Position numbers and translations under genes: made by a program. Under the pieces are notes generated by a model that saw nothing but the letters and a program-made list of their open reading frames with translations, did no database searches and had not been told where the DNA came from. From contig CP136063.1 in assembly GCA_032622095.1 (NCBI GenBank), positions 25,980,987-26,044,986 on the forward strand: 64,000 nt of DNA. The letters are read 5' to 3'. Within the stretch, counting starts at the first letter, position 1, and the number at the start of each line of letters is the position of its first letter. Below, piece by piece: positions 32,933 to 44,424 of the stretch. Origin of the DNA: Siphonodentalium dalli (lineage: Eukaryota; Mollusca; Scaphopoda; Gadilida; Siphonodentaliidae).

Positions 32933-34496
32933 CAGGGATGGGGTAATTGTAATTTGTAATTGTAATTGACTGTAATTAATTACATTTTTTCAAGTAATTG
33001 CATGTAATTGAGTTTATTCTCAATTACATGTAATTGCAATTGTAATTGGGTATGGTGTAATTGTAATTGTAATTAAGGTCTAATTTTAAATTACTTCAAA
33101 ATCACAGGTACTTGTTCTTCTCAAAGTTCTCTTCCATGATTCATCCAATTATTTCATCCAAACTTCAAAGTATAAGACTGGTGACTGGCTATCACTATGT
33201 TGTCACAACACTCGAGTTTATATCCACTGTCTCAATTGTGAATTCTGTTGACACCTGCTGTTTGTTTGCTTAAGCATTGGTTAACCTTTGATGCATGTTT
33301 TGATAAATACAATGAGAAACCAACTTCAAATAATTGACAATTATAGATCACTAATAGATCACTCTTGTGATCATGTTTTTATTACCTCCATCTGATATGG
33401 TATATAAGCAATGGTAAATGGGAGAAATTCATACCAACCATTGCTAATTTTATCAACATGTCTACAAAAAATCTGGCAGCATTGTGATCTGTCGAAAGAC
33501 ACATTGGGTCCTATGAAAGCAAAGTGCAAACTTTTCCCAACTACCATCTCCTGTTCCAAAACAGTTACCTCCAATTTTGTGACACATCTGAAGGTAAGTT
33601 CCCATTTCTATGTACTAGTATTGTTTAATAACATTGACATATTAATTCAGTCATATGGTGGTATTGGTGTATGCATTCTTTGTTGTCCCTTCTAATTTGC
33701 AAATGAATGACAAAGTGCTTGAAAGTGGTGACAAATATCTGCCTCAGTAATCCCCCAATTAGCAGTGTCTAGTGGAGGCATTGTGTCACCAGTAAGCTGG
33801 TGGCCACAAAGGCTAATTATGTTAATTACTCTAATTAACAATTAGAGTGTTGATAATCTCATTGTCCTTTACAATGGCCTGGCTGTGTGACTGACTTACT
33901 GAGACAGTCTTATTTACTTAATAATGAAATGATGGATACATGTATATGTTACTAAAATACTCTATTATTTTCATTTTATAGCGAAAGCATCGAGATATAT
34001 ACACAGTCACACACTAGAATCTTTCAGTATGTAAAAAACATCAGCCAAGAACCAAATCATTGAAGATAGTTAGCAAAGTTCTAAAATCTCTGATATCATC
34101 TGAATTTCTAGAAGATCAACCCGGCTACTAGCTGCCAATACAGCATGCTGGAATTGTTAGCTCTGTTCTACGAACACCAGTCCTATCCTGAGCTCAGTAC
34201 ATTGGCTGCTCTTTGCAAAGTGTGCTTCATTAGTGTGCTTCTTCGTGTATTTTATCTTGCTTGTGTTAAATTTATGTTTTGTTATCAAAAAAATTATTTA
34301 TCATATAGATAAATAGTGTTCCTATTTCAATTCTGTATTGAAATGTAATTGTAATTGTAATTGAATTACATTTCAAAGTAATTGTAATTGTAATTAATTA
34401 CATTGTGAAATAGATGTAATGGGAATTGTAATTGAAAAATGTTGAAGTAATTGTAATTGTAATTAATTACATTCACAAGTAATTGCCCCAAGCCTG
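32933..34496 (+). mobile_element. hAT-like element, decayed, GTAATT-rich ends
   Basis: Ends CAGGGATGGGGTAATTG and CAATTAC-type GTAATTGCCCCAAGCCTG form short inverted repeats typical of hAT elements. The flank is GTCTCTGT on the left (32925-32932) and GTCTGT on the right, consistent with an 8-bp duplication that lost two bases. Both ends carry arrays of TGTAATTGTAATTG (32940-33080 and 34334-34490). Inside is a BED-finger exon. Confidence 0.72.
33411..33593 (+). pseudogene. BED-type zinc-finger exon of the hAT relic
   Basis: Reads MKAKCKLFPTTISC, SKTVTSNFVTHLK and ends at a consensus donor (AAG|GTAAGT, 33594). The Cys-x2-Cys is damaged (second Cys is Phe), and the upstream part of the exon seems frameshifted. 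BED fingers bind DNA in hAT transposases. Nothing of the catalytic core is recognisable downstream. Confidence 0.6.
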
Positions 34497-34501
34497 GTCT
34501 G

Positions 34502-36140
34502 TTAAAAGTAACCACATAATTTCCCACATTCCTTACACTCGTATCGTTTAACACCAGAATGGACTCGCGTGTGTTCAGTCAATCGAGACTTTGTAGCGAA
34601 GCATCTCTCACAGATATCACACGTATAAGGTTTCTCTCCCGTATGGCTCCTCTGATGTACAGTCAGAGCGGAACCGAAGTGAATGGCTTGTCGCACTCTG
34701 AACCTAACGTTTTTGAGTCATGGCATCATATTGAGCGAACTCTTTTCCACAAATATCACATTAAAAAGCTTCTCTTCCGTATGGGTCCCATTGTGTCTAG
34801 TCGCCAGTTGAGAGAAGGATCTGCCACATGCTACGCACTCGTATGGTTTAACACCAGAATGGACTCGTGCCAATCGAGACTGTGTAGCGAATCCTCGCTC
34901 ACATATTCCACACTTATAGGGTGTGTCTCCCGTGTGAATCATCATGCATGTGATGAGTCAGATTAGGCTGTTGAGCGAACTCCTTACCACAAACATTACA
35001 TACAAATGGCTTCTTCCGCTTGTGTTGAATCAAAGCAGCCTTTTGGGCGGATATCTTCCCACAATTATTACATTTAGACGGATTCTCTCCCGCATGAATC
35101 AGCGTGTGTCTAGTCAGTGCAATAGCATGAGAGAAGAATTTGCCACATTCCATACACTCGAATGTTTTATCACCAGAATGGATTCTTACGTGTGCAGTCA
35201 AGTGACCCTGCAAAGAACATCTTCTCTCACAAATGTCACATTTAAACTACTTATCTCGCGTATGGATCCTTTTATGTTTCGTCAATGCGCTAGCATGAGA
35301 GAAGAATTTGCCGCATATCGTCCAGTCGTATGGTTTAACATCGGAATGGATTCTCAAGTGATCAGTCAAGTGACCCTGTCTTGCGAATCCTCTCTCACAA
35401 ATGTCACATTTAAACGGCTTCTCTCCCGTGTGGATCCTCTTGTGTTCGGCCAGTCCATTAGCTTGAATGAAGCATTTCCCACATTCTATACACTTGTATG
35501 ATTTGACACCCAAATGGATTCGCATGTGTGAAGTCAAGTAAGTATGTAAAGTAAATTCTCTCCCACAAATGCCACATTTATAAGGCTTATCTCCCGTATG
35601 ATTGATCCGCGTGTGTTGAGTCAAATTACCACCTTCAGCGAATTCTTTTTCACAAATATTATATTTAAACGGCTTCTCTCCCGTATGGATCCGCTTGTGT
35701 CTAGTCAGTGCACTAGCATGAGAGAAGAATTTGCCACATTCCGTACATTCGTATGGTTTAACACCAGAATGGATTCTCATGTGATCAATCAAGGATTCCT
35801 GTCTAGTGAATCTTTTCTCGCAAATTTCAGCGAATTCTTTTTCACAAATATTATATTTAAACGGCTTCTCTCCCGTATGGACCCTCATGTGTACAGTCCG
35901 CTGACCATGTTGAGCGAACTGTTTCTCACAAATGTCACATTTATATGGTTTCTCTCCCGTATGGGTCCTCTGATGTACAGTCAGAGCTGAAACCGAAGTG
36001 AATGACTTATCACACTCTGAACACAGATGTGGTCGCTCCCCTTTGTGTACTTGATTATGTGAGATCAGTGAGCTCTTATCACTGAAAGTCATCTCACATA
36101 AAACACATCTAAACAACTTCTTATTTGTCTGCGGTTTCAT
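34502..36140 (-). pseudogene. ZNF-C: TGEKP-linker C2H2 array, decayed at the 3' end
   Basis: Minus-strand frame from MKPQTNKKLFRCVLCEMTF, directly after a TTTAATTACAG acceptor-like site, so this may be the last exon of a spliced gene. About nine recognisable fingers with HTGEKPFKC and HSGVKPYEC linkers run to a TAG at 35247 in the linker before CDICERRC. The same frame continues through more fingers to about 34914, followed by frameshifted fingers to 34502. Several fingers lack a Cys (KYNICEKEFAE twice; YDWTICGKFF), and one is fused to the next by a deletion. It belongs to a different family from the HTGDRP genes. Confidence 0.78.
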
Positions 36141-36490
36141 TCTGTAATTAAATCACGAAATGTGGTATATCTCGCTGTCCTACTTATCCCGTATATTGTG
36201 TCGCGTCTCGCTGTTCTGTATATCCCAGTTTAGAGGCTTAGTATGTCTCGACGTTTTGTATATCCCAGTAAGGAGCCGTAGTATGTCTCGTTGTCCTATA
36301 TCCCAATCTAGAATAAGGAGGATGGCATATATGAGAGAATGTATTGACATAACACTAGTTATGCATATATAAGAGAATACACTGGCACAAAATATTCAAT
36401 GCTACACCAGCACAGCCCACGCCATATAGTCTATAGTACTGGCCCCACCATTGACCCCCGTAAGATTTTCACGTGGAGAACGGACTATAT
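36141..36490. other. Intergenic; repeated TATCCCAGT and related motif
   Basis: TCTCGCTGTCC-type and TATATCCCAGT words recur around 36170-36310. At 36318-36390 a diverged piece of the palindrome below occurs (ATATATAAGAGAATACACTGGCAC). No gene is seen beyond the ZNF-C 5' side. Confidence 0.5.
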
Positions 36491-36937
36491 GTGACCCGCC
36501 ATATCAAATCCAGTCGGAAGTCGGGATTTGTTTACCCTGTGCCAATGCATTCTCTTATATATGCGAGTCGACCATAGGTCGCCTCGCATATATAAGAGAA
36601 TGCATTGGCCTAACAATTTTTTACAATTTTAATAATTTGTTCTTGTATTCTTTAATAATTTTATAATTTCACCCCTACAGAGCCCCAGTCAAACATGAGC
36701 AGACGACACTCTTCTATATATGTGTGGGGCTCCCTGCAGGGTAATGGATGTTGTTTATTTTATGACCTAAAAATTGTAAGAAACATTTATTTAAAGAACA
36801 TGATAAAACATTGTTAGGCCAATGCATTCTCTTATATATGCGAGGCGACGTATGGTCGACTCGCATATATCAGAGAATGCATTGGCACAGGGTAAAAAAA
36901 ATCCCGACTTCCGACTGGATTTCATATGGCGGGTCAC
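36491..36937. repeat. Inverted repeat whose arms each hold a 69-bp palindrome
   Basis: Arm 36491-36616 is the reverse complement of 36812-36937 (GTGACCCGCCATAT against ATATGGCGGGTCAC at the outer ends). Within each arm, GCCAATGCATTCTCTTATAT and its complement enclose a 15-bp centre (36541-36609 and 36818-36886). The loop is about 195 bp. It is probably a non-autonomous foldback or MITE; no clear target duplication is seen. Confidence 0.82.
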
Positions 36938-37093
36938 AAATGTTTTCAAAAAAAGGCGGTTACTGACCCGCTTGGCTTCTTTGAGAAATATATTTCGAGA
37001 AATGCTAGCTCCTTAACAGAAATCTCACCCCACATAATGCTCATTGTACTTTGATGAACAATTATTAATATACATGAATGTTGAAAATTCATA

Positions 37094-37540
37094 TTGATGA
37101 TAACAACATTAGTATCTATTATTTTGGATCCGAAACTATGTAGTACAGGGAACACCAACATTAATGAGCGAAAACCCCATAGGAACATTAGTTGGAACAC
37201 CTATATAGGCCTAAGTGGGGATATTAGTAGGAACTTTACCCCTTTATACGCATTCGGAGACCATAGGAAAATTAGTAGGAACCTCAATATTGATGCTAGA
37301 AAAGGCTTAGGAACGTTAGCAGATAAAGCAACACAAGCGTTTGGAGACCACAGGAGCATTAGTAGGAAGACCTATAAAAGCGATTGGTGGCTACTAGGAA
37401 CATCTATATTAGTGTTCCGGTACTAAGCTAATATGCACAAATCGGTCTGTGGGAACACTTACCGAACATTAGGCTACTCAGTGAACACTATCAATAATGT
37501 TATGGCGTATACTAAGTACTTACTGATACAATGGATCAAG
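37094..37540. repeat. Degenerate repeat with GGAACATTAGTAGGAAC motif
   Basis: Variants of AGGAACATTAGTAGGAAC recur irregularly at 37145-37400 with ACCTATATAGGCC-like spacers. Long chance frames arise here but change register between repeats. Confidence 0.55.
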
Positions 37541-37762
37541 AGTGTCTTCAGTGTTCTTACTAGTGCTCTCAGACACTTCGCAGAACACTCCCAAACAATA
37601 AAGATGGATTATCTCTTTAAATAACAAATTTTAAATAGTTGCGTGGGTATCCAATAATAGATATGAACTGAACACCTATGTCCGGAAACGCTTCTATCAA
37701 TTAATATTGATTTGATTTCGAATATTAAATCGGGCCCGTTGATGTATAATGAGTATAATTAA

Positions 37763-38268
37763 AGGTGAATTATCTCTTTGTAAACATGTATTATATAGTT
37801 ACCGTGGTATAAAATATTAGATTTGAATCGAAGACTCCTGTCCAGAAGTGCTTCTATCGATTAATATTAATTTTATTTCGAATATTTTCTGGTCTAACAA
37901 GGTGTGTTTGTTCAGCTAACGAACAATAGTGGTTACTGTTAACAGAGACCAGAAATTATATTGTGCAATTTTGTCACAAATAAACGTTAATTATACTCAT
38001 TATCGATTATATCTGTGGAAGAAAACAATACAAACAACCAATCTGTGACATTTGACATTCGTTGCGTAGCCGTCGGAACAGCCCAGTGCTCTATATCGCA
38101 ATACGGTCGGTTCTAAAAATAGTAACATAAACAGGCCCAATTTAATATTCGAAATAAAATCAATATTAATTGATAGAAGCTTTTCCGGACATAGGTCTTC
38201 AGTTCATATCTATTATTTTATACCCACGCAACTATTTAAAAAAAATTATTTAAAGAGATAATCCATCT
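37763..38268 (-). mobile_element. MITE-1, full-length reference copy
   Basis: 506 bp flanked by TTAA on both sides (37759-37762 and 38269-38272). The left end AGGTGAATTATCTCTTTG and right end CAAAG-like AAAGAGATAATCCATCT belong to terminal inverted repeats of about 125 bp that extend to AATATTCGAAATAAAAT. No coding capacity. Another partial copy (37600-37748) precedes it, into whose TTAA it seems to have jumped. TTAA duplication points to a piggyBac-type transposase acting in trans. Confidence 0.88.
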
Positions 38269-38344
38269 TTAATATTAATTTTATTTCGAATATTTTCGGG
38301 TCTAAAAAGGTGTGTTTGTTCAGCTAACGAACAATAGTGGTTAA

Positions 38345-41087
38345 AGGTGGATTATCTCTTTTGTAAACATGTATTAATTAGTTACCGGGGTATAAAATAT
38401 TAGATTTGAATCGAAAACTCCTGTCCGGAAATGCTTCTATCGATTAATATTAATTTTATTTCGAATATTTTCTGGTCTAAAAAGGTGTGTTTGTTCAGCT
38501 AACGAACAATAGTGGTTACTGTTAACAGAGACCAGAAATTATATTGTGCAATTTCGTCACAAATAAACGTTAATTATACTCATTATCGCTTATATCTGTG
38601 GAACAAAACAATACAAACTAGAATGCACTCACTGGAGCTGCCTATACTTGCGCCCATCACACATTTGACATGTTTTGTTTTGTCTTACCAACACCACTTT
38701 GAACCTCTTATCCTCCTAGACCACACCAACAAGTAAGCAGCTGAGATTGTACATAGTTACTTGCGCCAGTCCATGCTGGACGCAAGTAATGTTTTCGGTT
38801 CGGATCTTTGTCTGTCCTTCCGTGAATATGTTACGTCATACCGGAAGTACATATTGTAAAAAAAATGAACACGCGCTAATATGAAATGGTTGCATCAATT
38901 GTAATTTAAATCCACATATATACTTAATTTGCATTGTTATCTGGTTTTATTTTGGTAATAAATCGTTCATAAATGAACAATATTGAAAAATTTCAAAAAG
39001 TTCCAAAATTTCAAAAAGTTCCAAAATTTCAAAAACTTTACAAATTTCAAAAACTTCAAGATTATCAAAAATTTCAAAAAACTTAGTAATTTTTATAGGC
39101 GCCAAATTACCACCAAGACGTATACCCTTATAAACTGCGGGTCAGTCCTAGTAACGTGCACGTCAACGCATTTGAAGTTTTCAATGCGAATGTCACTTTA
39201 ACATTATCCCACAGTGAGTGCCTAGTGTCACTTTAACATTCATCCATAGTGAGTGCCTTGTGTCACTTTAACAATCATCCCCCGTGAGAGCCTATTGTCC
39301 CTTTAATATTCAAATACTGAGTGCATTTTGTCCCTTTAATATTCAGGGCGGAAGCTGCCCATCGTTCATCGAGGTCATCACGTGATATACATGTAGATAA
39401 TACATCGTTCACATGGAGAGACTTCGTTCAGCGAGCGCAGTGTGTCACTTTAACATTCAAGACTGAAGCTATCCCCATCAAGGTCCTCACGTAATATACA
39501 TGTAGATAATACACCATGCATCGGAGTGGCCTAAATCTGATAGTTGGTTAACAGGTAAAAAACACTACCAATATGTCTCACCTGTAATTAGATCGGATAG
39601 AGTTATCGTTCCTAATATGCAGCCAACTGGGGTCCATATCATCATAACAGGGATATTATGTCCGTACACACAACTATTTCAGCGATGGATGAACAGAGAT
39701 TTGATATCTAGATTTTTGTTATCGATCTCTCAAACGAGGGGCCAGCACCCGTGGTTCAAACTGTTGTTGGCAAGACACCACACAACATGCCAAATGTGTG
39801 ATGGGCGCAAGTATAGGCAGCTCCAGTGAGTGCATTCTAGTTTTAACTGTTTTTAATACGAAAACTACCCTTTTATTAATAGTATAAAAATACCCAAAAC
39901 ATTCCACTCAACGGCTAATAATGGTCAGCAAATGACCGAAGGCTGTAACCAGAAGAAGAAGAAGAACCACGGGTGTTGGCTCCTCGTTTGAGAGATCGAT
40001 AAAAACAAATATAGATATCAAATCTCAGTTCATTCATCGCTGAAATATTTGTGTACACGGACAGACTATTTCAAGTTGATCTATTACACTAATGATACGT
40101 AGGAGTTGTTTGACATATTTATAGAACAATAGAGACATCGTTTACATGAAGGGTGTGAAGATGATTGATTGCCGATGATTACATACCAATTGGGTTAAAT
40201 TACTGGTTTGACTAGAATGATGTCAAGCGTGTATGCCATAGCACTTCAGCGGCAAAAACCGTCAAAGTAAGTTACAAATACCGACACAAATAAATAAAAG
40301 ACACGCGACCACGCGAACAGTGTGTCAATGTGAGCATGCCCTTATAGCGACTGATCTATACAGTCTTCGGGAACATATCATCAAAATGTCTATTGCGTTG
40401 AAAATGAGAAAGGTTGTTTTCCCAGTTAATTATATATATATATTTATAATAATAGAACACGAAATTGTTGGCAGTTAGAATGGTTTAGCCTGCCGGTGCA
40501 ATACGGGTCTCAGCTGTTTGGACATCGACGCGATCAAGTCTGGTGTTTTGCGCGCCCATGTAGCTTGTGACGTCCTGATGTGCGTCATGACGTCATCGCG
40601 TCTTGATCGGTTTCCAGAAAGAAATCATTCAATATTGTTCATTTATGAACGATTTATAACCAAAATAAAACCAGATAACAATTAACTATATATGTTGATT
40701 TAAATTACAATTGATGCAACCATTTCATATTATTCCGTGTGCATTCTTTACAGTATGTACTTCCGGTATGACGTAACATATTCACGGAAGGACAGACAAC
40801 AGACAAAGATCGGCACCGAAAACATTACTTGCGTCCAGCATGGACTGGCGCAAGTAACAACCAATCTGTGACATTTGACATTCGTTGCGTAGCCGTAGGA
40901 ACAGCCCGGTGCTCTATATCGCAATACGGTCTCATCCGAATCGTCGGTTCTAAAAATAGTAACATAAACGAAATAAAATCAATATTAATTGAGAGAAGTT
41001 TTTCCGGACATATTTCTTCAGTTCATATCTATTATTTTATACCCACGCAACTATTTAAAATTTGTTGTTTAAAGAGATAATGTATCT
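38345..41087 (-). mobile_element. MITE-1 copy split by a 2.2-kb insertion
   Basis: Halves 38345-38618 and 40859-41087 join to a normal-length copy (about 503 bp) with TTAA at 38341-38344 and 41088-41091. The interruption falls in the interior word ATACAAAC/AACCAATCTG. Confidence 0.85.
38756..40858. mobile_element. Foldback element with about 235-bp terminal inverted repeats
   Basis: Both ends start GTTACTTGCGCCAGTCCATG read inward, and complementarity extends through TTCCGTGAATATGTTACGTC and GGTTTTATTTTGGTAATAAA to about 38990 and 40620. The first 30 bp of each end are themselves nearly palindromic (ACTTGCG...CGCAAGT). The interior is low-complexity: CAAAAATTTCAAAA repeats (38975-39080) and a TGTCACTTTAACATTCATCC repeat (39190-39340). 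A further inverted pair links 38619-38722, just outside, with 39737-39840 inside. No transposase is seen. Confidence 0.8.
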
Positions 41088-41091
41088 TTAA

Positions 41092-41674
41092 AGGGGTACT
41101 GTACGCCAAATGTTGTTGTTGGTTTCTATAGTCTCCGAGTCTGAGAATAAGGTAACACTTTTTTCATTATTTGAAAGTCTGTTGAGTACGAAGTAGTGTT
41201 ACGGATGACACATTTACCGGAATGCAAAAATACAAATTGTCGTTGTCGAGTAATTTTTGTACAGTTTTCAACCAAATGAATCAAATAAAAGTTATATTAT
41301 AGGCATACTAGTCCCATATAATCATTCAAGTTATTGTATCGTCGCTAGTCAGTGAGTGGCTTGAGTGTTCTCCCCGTATCATCATAATATTTTAAGCGAT
41401 CGTGTGTGCGATCGGTTTAACAAGCCAGTATCCCTCATTTACTTTATTTGATTACGCAAATTCGTAATTTAATTGACGCCATTTTATGGCTCCAGTCATA
41501 AATTCAATTTATATCAAATTATTAACTTTTAAATTATTAAATTTTAAGATAGCCTATTAACCTGAGCGTTTACAGAATACATCTTCGACTCAAATTACTT
41601 ATGTTTCTATATATTATCGATATTAGATCGTTGTTGTCACCGGAAATTTAATGAAAATGGCGTACAGTACCCCT
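41092..41674. mobile_element. MITE-2, 583 bp, TTAA-flanked
   Basis: Perfect 17-bp terminal inverted repeats (AGGGGTACTGTACGCCA and its complement) between TTAA at 41088-41091 and 41675-41678. The interior (CAAATGTTGTTGTTGGTTTC, GGAATGCAAAAATACAAATT, ACGCCATTTTATGGCTCCAG) is shared with 53119-54692. Non-coding. Like MITE-1 it uses TTAA, but the sequences are unrelated. Confidence 0.88.
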
Positions 41675-41678
41675 TTAA

Positions 41679-42030
41679 GTAACTGTTAACAGAAACTAGA
41701 AATTTGATTGTACAATTTTGTCACAAATAAACGTTAATTATACTCATTATCGCTTATATCTGTGGAACAAAAACAATACAAACAATCAATCTGGGACATT
41801 TGACTATCGGTGCGTAGCCACAGGAACAGCCCAGTGTTCTATATCGCAATATGGTATCATCCGAATGGTCTGTTCTAAAAATAGTAACATAAACGATTCC
41901 GTTTTGATATTCGAAATAAAATCAATATTAATTGATTGAAGCTTTTCCGGGCAGGGGTCTTCAGTTCATATCTATTATTTTATACCCACGCAACTATTTA
42001 AAATGTGTTATTTAAAGAGATAATCCATCT
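41679..42030 (-). mobile_element. MITE-1, right part
   Basis: Starts inside the element at GTAACTGTTAACAG and ends GAGATAATCCATCT before TTAA (42031-42034). The missing left part may be the fragment at 38273-38340, which stops at ACAATAGTGG, the adjacent word in the consensus; the two would be one copy invaded by the intervening elements. Confidence 0.75.
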
Positions 42031-42370
42031 TTAAAACAAAAATACATGGATTTCAACCGGTCAGTATTTCTGGAATTGTGCACAGTTACTGGACATAAAG
42101 TCCCAAAAATAAGGTTTTAATCGAGTTCAGAAATCGGTATCTTATATATGACGAAGTCAAGTAATGCATGAATTAATTTTTGAAAATTCACCTCCGAGAA
42201 ACATGTCTCAAATAAAAGCACTAAACGCAAAATACCGGCCATAAAGTCGCTTGTTTCCTATAAATAACATACGCACCTACAACTATGCAGCGATAAAATC
42301 ATTCCGGACGCCAAATTAACGGAGTTTTAAACATTTTTCCCCGTGATCGTCCAGTGACTCGACACCATCA

Positions 42371-42553
42371 TTGAATTCAAAACCGAAACCAATCGAATGC
42401 GGAAATAAACTGGCGAATAAAAAATGCCAACCCACTAAAACGGAACAATTGAGAGATCGCAATTATTCGTTTTGGACGTCGGAAGGGAAAGTGAATCTAC
42501 TATATGGCTTTATCGGAGGCCGAAAACATGATTATATCACTAGTAGTTTGTGA
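42371..42553 (+). CDS. 60-residue frame in left arm, function unknown
   Basis: Starts MNSKPKPIECGNKLANKK and ends GGRKHDYITSSL. Basic, with three Cys-spaced positions but no recognised motif. It is kept open in both arms with only two amino-acid differences, both replacements (Tyr/Phe and Ile/Leu), which does not by itself show selection because the arms are nearly identical overall. Confidence 0.25.
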   Translation: MNSKPKPIECGNKLANKKCQPTKTEQLRDRNYSFWTSEGKVNLLYGFIGGRKHDYITSSL

Positions 42554-43841
42554 ATTATTACAGCGAATTATTCAAAAGTTTTAGTTATGTAGATTAATAG
42601 GTGTTGACTATAGAATGAGATGAGATTATGCATGGTCATCGTCAAATAAAGCATTAACAAATCCCCATCAAAGTTTAGGCCTATTAATATTATAAGCATG
42701 TATACGTGGTCGACCTTTTTGTCTTTCCTTAGTTTGCTTGGTTTGTTGGTTTAGGTAAACCGACATGCATATGTAAACATTACTATATAGTATACCGCCC
42801 CCCCCCCCCCGATCCGAGAGGTAGGCCATATCACTCAGTAACAAGAACAACGGTAGGCCTACCGGTATCTCACCAAAAGCCATTTTAGTTATTGTAATTA
42901 ATTCGCTCATTACCTATAAATGCATTTAAAACAATACCAACCAAAAACAGTATAAAAGTTGCTGAATATGCCATAATACTTAGAAGATTATTAAAGTGGG
43001 CAGACTTTTATTCGAGCTAATGAGAGTTGATGAAATAGACCGATAGACATACCTAGTTTTTTAATAGTAGGCCTACGTGTATATGGTGGTGCCAGGATTT
43101 AATCAGACGCAGGAGCTAATAGCGACCGGACTGAGCACTGTATACATGTGTTGTAGCCCCCCCCCCTCGACCCCTCCCATAGCGCTAGCCCTGTTTATAT
43201 TCTGTTAACGGGTAAGCTGTCGAAAACAAGTTGCATTAAAGTCTGTCACATTGTCAAAGTCTCGGCGAAGAACTTGAATGCGCGTCAGTGTCGCGATAAT
43301 TGGAATCGAGGCTATATATTCTGCGAACTGATACATGCTGGTACAATGACATGGGCAATTCCATTCACCTGAAGGGGGTCGGGTGGTGAAAAGTTATAAA
43401 AGAAAGTTATTCCGTTGAATATATAAATTTGTCCACATGTTAACTATATAGTATATACTCTCACAAAAGACATAATTACGATGGTAGCATGTATACACGC
43501 GAGTAAATTAAAATGGCTTTTGGTGAGATACCGGTAGGCCTACCGTTGTTCTTGTTACTGAGTGATACGTGATATGGCCTACCTCTCGGATCGGGGGCGG
43601 TATACTATATAGTAATGTTTACATATGCATGTCGGTTTACCTAAACCAACAAACCAAGCAAACTAAGGAAAGACAAAAAGGTCGACCACGTATACATGCT
43701 TATAATATTAATATGCCTAAACTTTGATGGGGATTTGTTAATGCTTTATTTGACGATGACCATGCATAATCTCATCTAATTCTATAGTCAACACCTATTA
43801 ATCTACATAACTAAAACTTTTGAATAATTCGCTGTAATAAT

Positions 43842-44024
43842 TCACAAACTACTAGTGAGATAATCATGTTTTCGGCCTCCGATAAAGCCATATAGTAGAT
43901 TCACTTTCCCTTCCGACGTCCAAAACGAAAAATTGCGATCTCTCAATTGTTCCGTTTTAGTGGGTTGGCATTTTTTATTCGCCAGTTTATTTCCGCATTC
44001 GATTGGTTTCGGTTTTGAATTCAA
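43842..44024 (-). CDS. 60-residue frame in right arm, function unknown
   Basis: Mirror copy of the frame at 42371-42553 with Phe and Leu at the two variable sites. Same caution applies. Confidence 0.25.
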   Translation of the reverse strand: MNSKPKPIECGNKLANKKCQPTKTEQLRDRNFSFWTSEGKVNLLYGFIGGRKHDYLTSSL

Positions 44025-44424
44025 TGATGGTGTCGAGTCACTGGACGATCACGGCGAAAAATGTTTAAAACTCCGTTAATTTGGCGTCCGGAATGATTTT
44101 ATCGCTGCATAGTTGTAGGTGCGTATGTTATTTATAGGAAACAAGCGACTTTATGGCCGGTATTTTGCGTTTAGTGCTTTTATTTGAGACATGTTTCTCG
44201 GAGGTGAATTTTCAAAAATTAATTCATGCATTACTTGACTTCGTCATATATAAGATACCGATTTCTGAACTCGATTAAAACCTTATTTTTGGGACTTTAT
44301 GTCCAGTAACTGTGAATTGTGCCACTTTACCTCCCTCTTAAAACAATAATTACACCCACATATTGAATTTGGATTCCAAGGAGATGCAGACATGCTGAAA
44401 GTAAATTGTGTGTACACGCCTATT

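Larger units (their letters stand above)
32568..34512 (+). mobile_element. MITE-1 copy split by a hAT relic
   Basis: Begins AAAGATGGATTATCTC and runs to CCTGGTCTCTGT at 32932, then resumes after the hAT insertion at 34497 (GTCTGTTAAAAGTAACCA) and stops at 34512 beside ZNF-C. It is more diverged than other copies. Confidence 0.7.
42081..44314. mobile_element. 805-bp inverted repeat around a 624-bp spacer
   Basis: Arms 42081-42885 and 43510-44314 are near-identical reverse complements, differing by scattered substitutions and a homopolymer (13 C against 5 G). Each arm carries the same 60-codon frame. The spacer has no recognised gene. The outer ends begin CACAGTTACTGGACATAAAG. No target-site duplication is evident. 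It could be a foldback transposon or an inverted duplication. Confidence 0.88.

Noticed and set aside
35598-35990. Long plus-strand frames at 34.5-36 kb
   Set aside because: Antisense of the ZNF-C finger array; MDPLVSS-like repeats mirror the TGEKP linkers.
39617-39829. 70-codon frame in the foldback element as a transposase
   Set aside because: No catalytic motif; much of it is one arm of an inverted repeat and overlaps a minus-strand frame of equal quality.
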